Shown here in pieces: positions 8,428 through 9,108 of a stretch of 9,108 nucleotides of DNA (its first letter is position 1; each line of letters opens with the position of its first letter). The DNA lies in NCBI GenBank assembly GCA_947624765.1, contig CANQLS010000051.1, positions 1-9,108 on the forward strand, read 5' to 3'. The position numbers and the translations under genes were made by a program. Source of the DNA: an uncultured Clostridia bacterium (GTDB lineage Bacteria; Bacillota; Clostridia; TANB77; UBA1234). Under the pieces are notes generated by a model. The model saw nothing but the letters and a program-made list of their open reading frames with translations. It had not been told where the DNA came from and searched no databases.

Positions 8428-8439
8428 GCTGGAAACCGC
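8428..8439. repeat. 12-bp inverted repeat, right arm
   Basis: GCTGGAAACCGC, exact reverse complement of 8037-8048. Confidence 0.6.
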
Positions 8440-8481
8440 ATTCTTAAAAATTACTTGAGAAAAATCAAATGATTTATTATA

Positions 8482-8519
8482 ATTTAAGTCTTATTCAGTG
8501 TTATCAAAATGACTTAAAT
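8482..8519. promoter_or_regulatory. 9-bp inverted repeat, 20-nt centre
   Basis: ATTTAAGTC (8482-8490) pairs with GACTTAAAT (8511-8519). No T-run follows. It could be an operator or a weak stem upstream of the final gene. Confidence 0.4.
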
Positions 8520-8589
8520 ACAATTAATTACAACATAATTGTGCTATAGTATTTTTCCTTATTTTATTGAATTAGAGAGATTAAGAAAT

Positions 8590-8618
8590 TTGCTTTAAAA
8601 TAATATTTATGATATAAT
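8590..8618 (+). promoter_or_regulatory. Promoter of the last gene
   Basis: TTGCTT (8590-8595), 17 bp, TATAAT (8613-8618). The -35 is weaker than elsewhere. Confidence 0.65.
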
Positions 8619-8654
8619 ATAGAAAATAGAATGAAAATAGGAGGAATATATCAT

Positions 8655-9023
8655 ATGAAAAATAATCTTTATACAGCTATTAGTGAAGCTTTAAAATCAG
8701 GACAAAATGCTGAAGATATAACTAAATATGTTGGTCAAATTCTTAATGAACAACAGTATACTAAAAAAGATTTTATAAATGATATGTGGAAAAAAATAAA
8801 CGAGTCTTTAAAAACAAAAGAGATGAATATAGAAGGAATAGCGGCAGCCGCGATATTAGAAGAATATACCAAGAATAAAGAAATAGATTTACAAGAATTA
8901 AAGGAATATTATGAATGGTTACAGGATTATACAAAATATTTAAAAGGACTATTTAAAACATATAAAAAATTAATAAAAGATAAAGATCTATTTACTGACG
9001 TGTTTAATCTCTTTAAATTCTAA
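8655..9023 (+). CDS. Hypothetical helical protein, 122 aa
   Basis: The family is not recognised. ATG 8655 is preferred because AGGAGG (8639-8644) lies 10 nt upstream. An ATG at 8631 is only 12 nt past the -10 and has no ribosome binding site. The protein is Lys/Glu/Tyr-rich and reads as several helices: ISEALKSGQNAEDITKYVG, KKDFINDMWKKINESLK, NIEGIAAAAILEEYTKN, then an aromatic charged helix with LQELKEYYEWLQDYTKYL and a basic end. No membrane segment or metal site is seen. It stands apart from the other genes, after the gene-free region. Helical proteins of this kind include bacteriocin-immunity-like and phage accessory proteins; there is no evidence for either. Confidence 0.7.
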   Translation: MKNNLYTAISEALKSGQNAEDITKYVGQILNEQQYTKKDFINDMWKKINESLKTKEMNIEGIAAAAILEEYTKNKEIDLQELKEYYEWLQDYTKYLKGLFKTYKKLIKDKDLFTDVFNLFKF

Positions 9024-9108
9024 TATACTGAAGGAATCGAAACTAGGGAGAATAGAATAGAACTGGATCGTATCTGGAATTTTTAGAGCACTACCTGCCG
9101 GTCGGAGC
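9024..9108. other. Right end, no gene seen
   Basis: No open frame or terminator is recognised. The last bases contain CGGTCGGA (9099-9106), the same 8-mer that begins the hairpin inserted at 745, so another GC hairpin may start at the edge. Confidence 0.4.

Larger units (their letters stand above)
7616..8588. other. Gene-free region of about 1 kb
   Basis: No open frame here has a ribosome binding site and credible composition. The frames at 7646-7873 and 8284-8472 look like translated noncoding sequence. The region holds a 16-bp palindrome, a GC hairpin, a tandem 10-bp repeat, a TTGAT-N4-ATCAA palindrome, a stretch with nested stems (7943-8090), a near-pure A/T tract (8088-8283) and inverted repeats. 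It may be an origin, a regulatory or packaging region, or host a structured RNA. Confidence 0.6.

Noticed and set aside
8284..8472. 62-aa frame after the A/T tract
   Set aside because: It has no ribosome binding site; composition (SLLLFSLV then PRNLKKYNPHH) looks like translated noncoding DNA and it crosses an inverted repeat arm.
1..9108. CRISPR array
   Set aside because: No set of regularly spaced repeats of 20 bp or more; the hairpins are too far apart and differ in sequence.

Overview
The window looks like the early or accessory region of a low-GC Bacillota (Firmicutes) phage or phage-like element. It is AT-rich and densely packed with very small genes, nearly all on the + strand. Ribosome binding sites are strong and stereotyped (AAAGGAAGTGA or AAAGGAGGT). 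Almost every gene or pair of genes has its own consensus promoter, and hairpins follow many stop codons. Recognisable products are typical of such elements: two AbrB/SpoVT-type DNA-binding proteins, a zinc-ribbon protein, a HAD-superfamily hydrolase, a DnaQ-like DEDDh exonuclease, two related winged-helix proteins, a small phage protein ending in KRKPKE, and a GIY-YIG-type nuclease domain. No capsid, tail, packaging, integrase or tRNA gene is visible. The exact host cannot be told from the sequence.

Layout. 1-262: a promoter firing straight into a GC-rich terminator hairpin, then a 16-bp palindrome, three LacI/CcpA-like palindromes and a second promoter. 295-1668: a run of six small genes of unknown function, two of them membrane peptides. 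1734-1856: a Cys-rich ORF split by an in-frame TAG. 1926-2153: AbrB protein 1. 2157-2299: a second copy of the hairpin/palindrome/promoter module. 2333-3498: zinc ribbon, HAD hydrolase, a 69-aa protein and another TAG-split ORF. 3515-3814: AbrB protein 2. 3813-3984 and 5575-5747: two copies of another module, each with a terminator, a covarying GC hairpin and a divergent promoter pair. 4018-5103: two micro-proteins and the exonuclease. 5201-7152: winged-helix paralogues, the phage protein and the GIY-YIG protein. 7204-7595: a micro-ORF overlapping a TAA-split ORF. 7616-8630: about 1 kb without a convincing gene, holding hairpins, a possible structured RNA and a nearly pure A/T tract. 8655-9023: a last helical protein with its own promoter.

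The most notable features are regulatory. (1) A 40-nt GC-rich hairpin flanked by AGTG repeats sits between a Shine-Dalgarno sequence and its start codon. (2) At least two genes appear to start at AUA. (3) Three small ORFs carry a stop at codons 12-19 of an otherwise open frame. (4) Two minus-strand promoters, conserved in duplicate, should make short hairpin RNAs with covarying stems. (5) Five GC hairpins share a 7-bp stem and 13-nt loop geometry. Together these suggest a compact element in which each small gene is a separately regulated cassette. All functional statements are inferred from sequence reading; no search or folding program was run.
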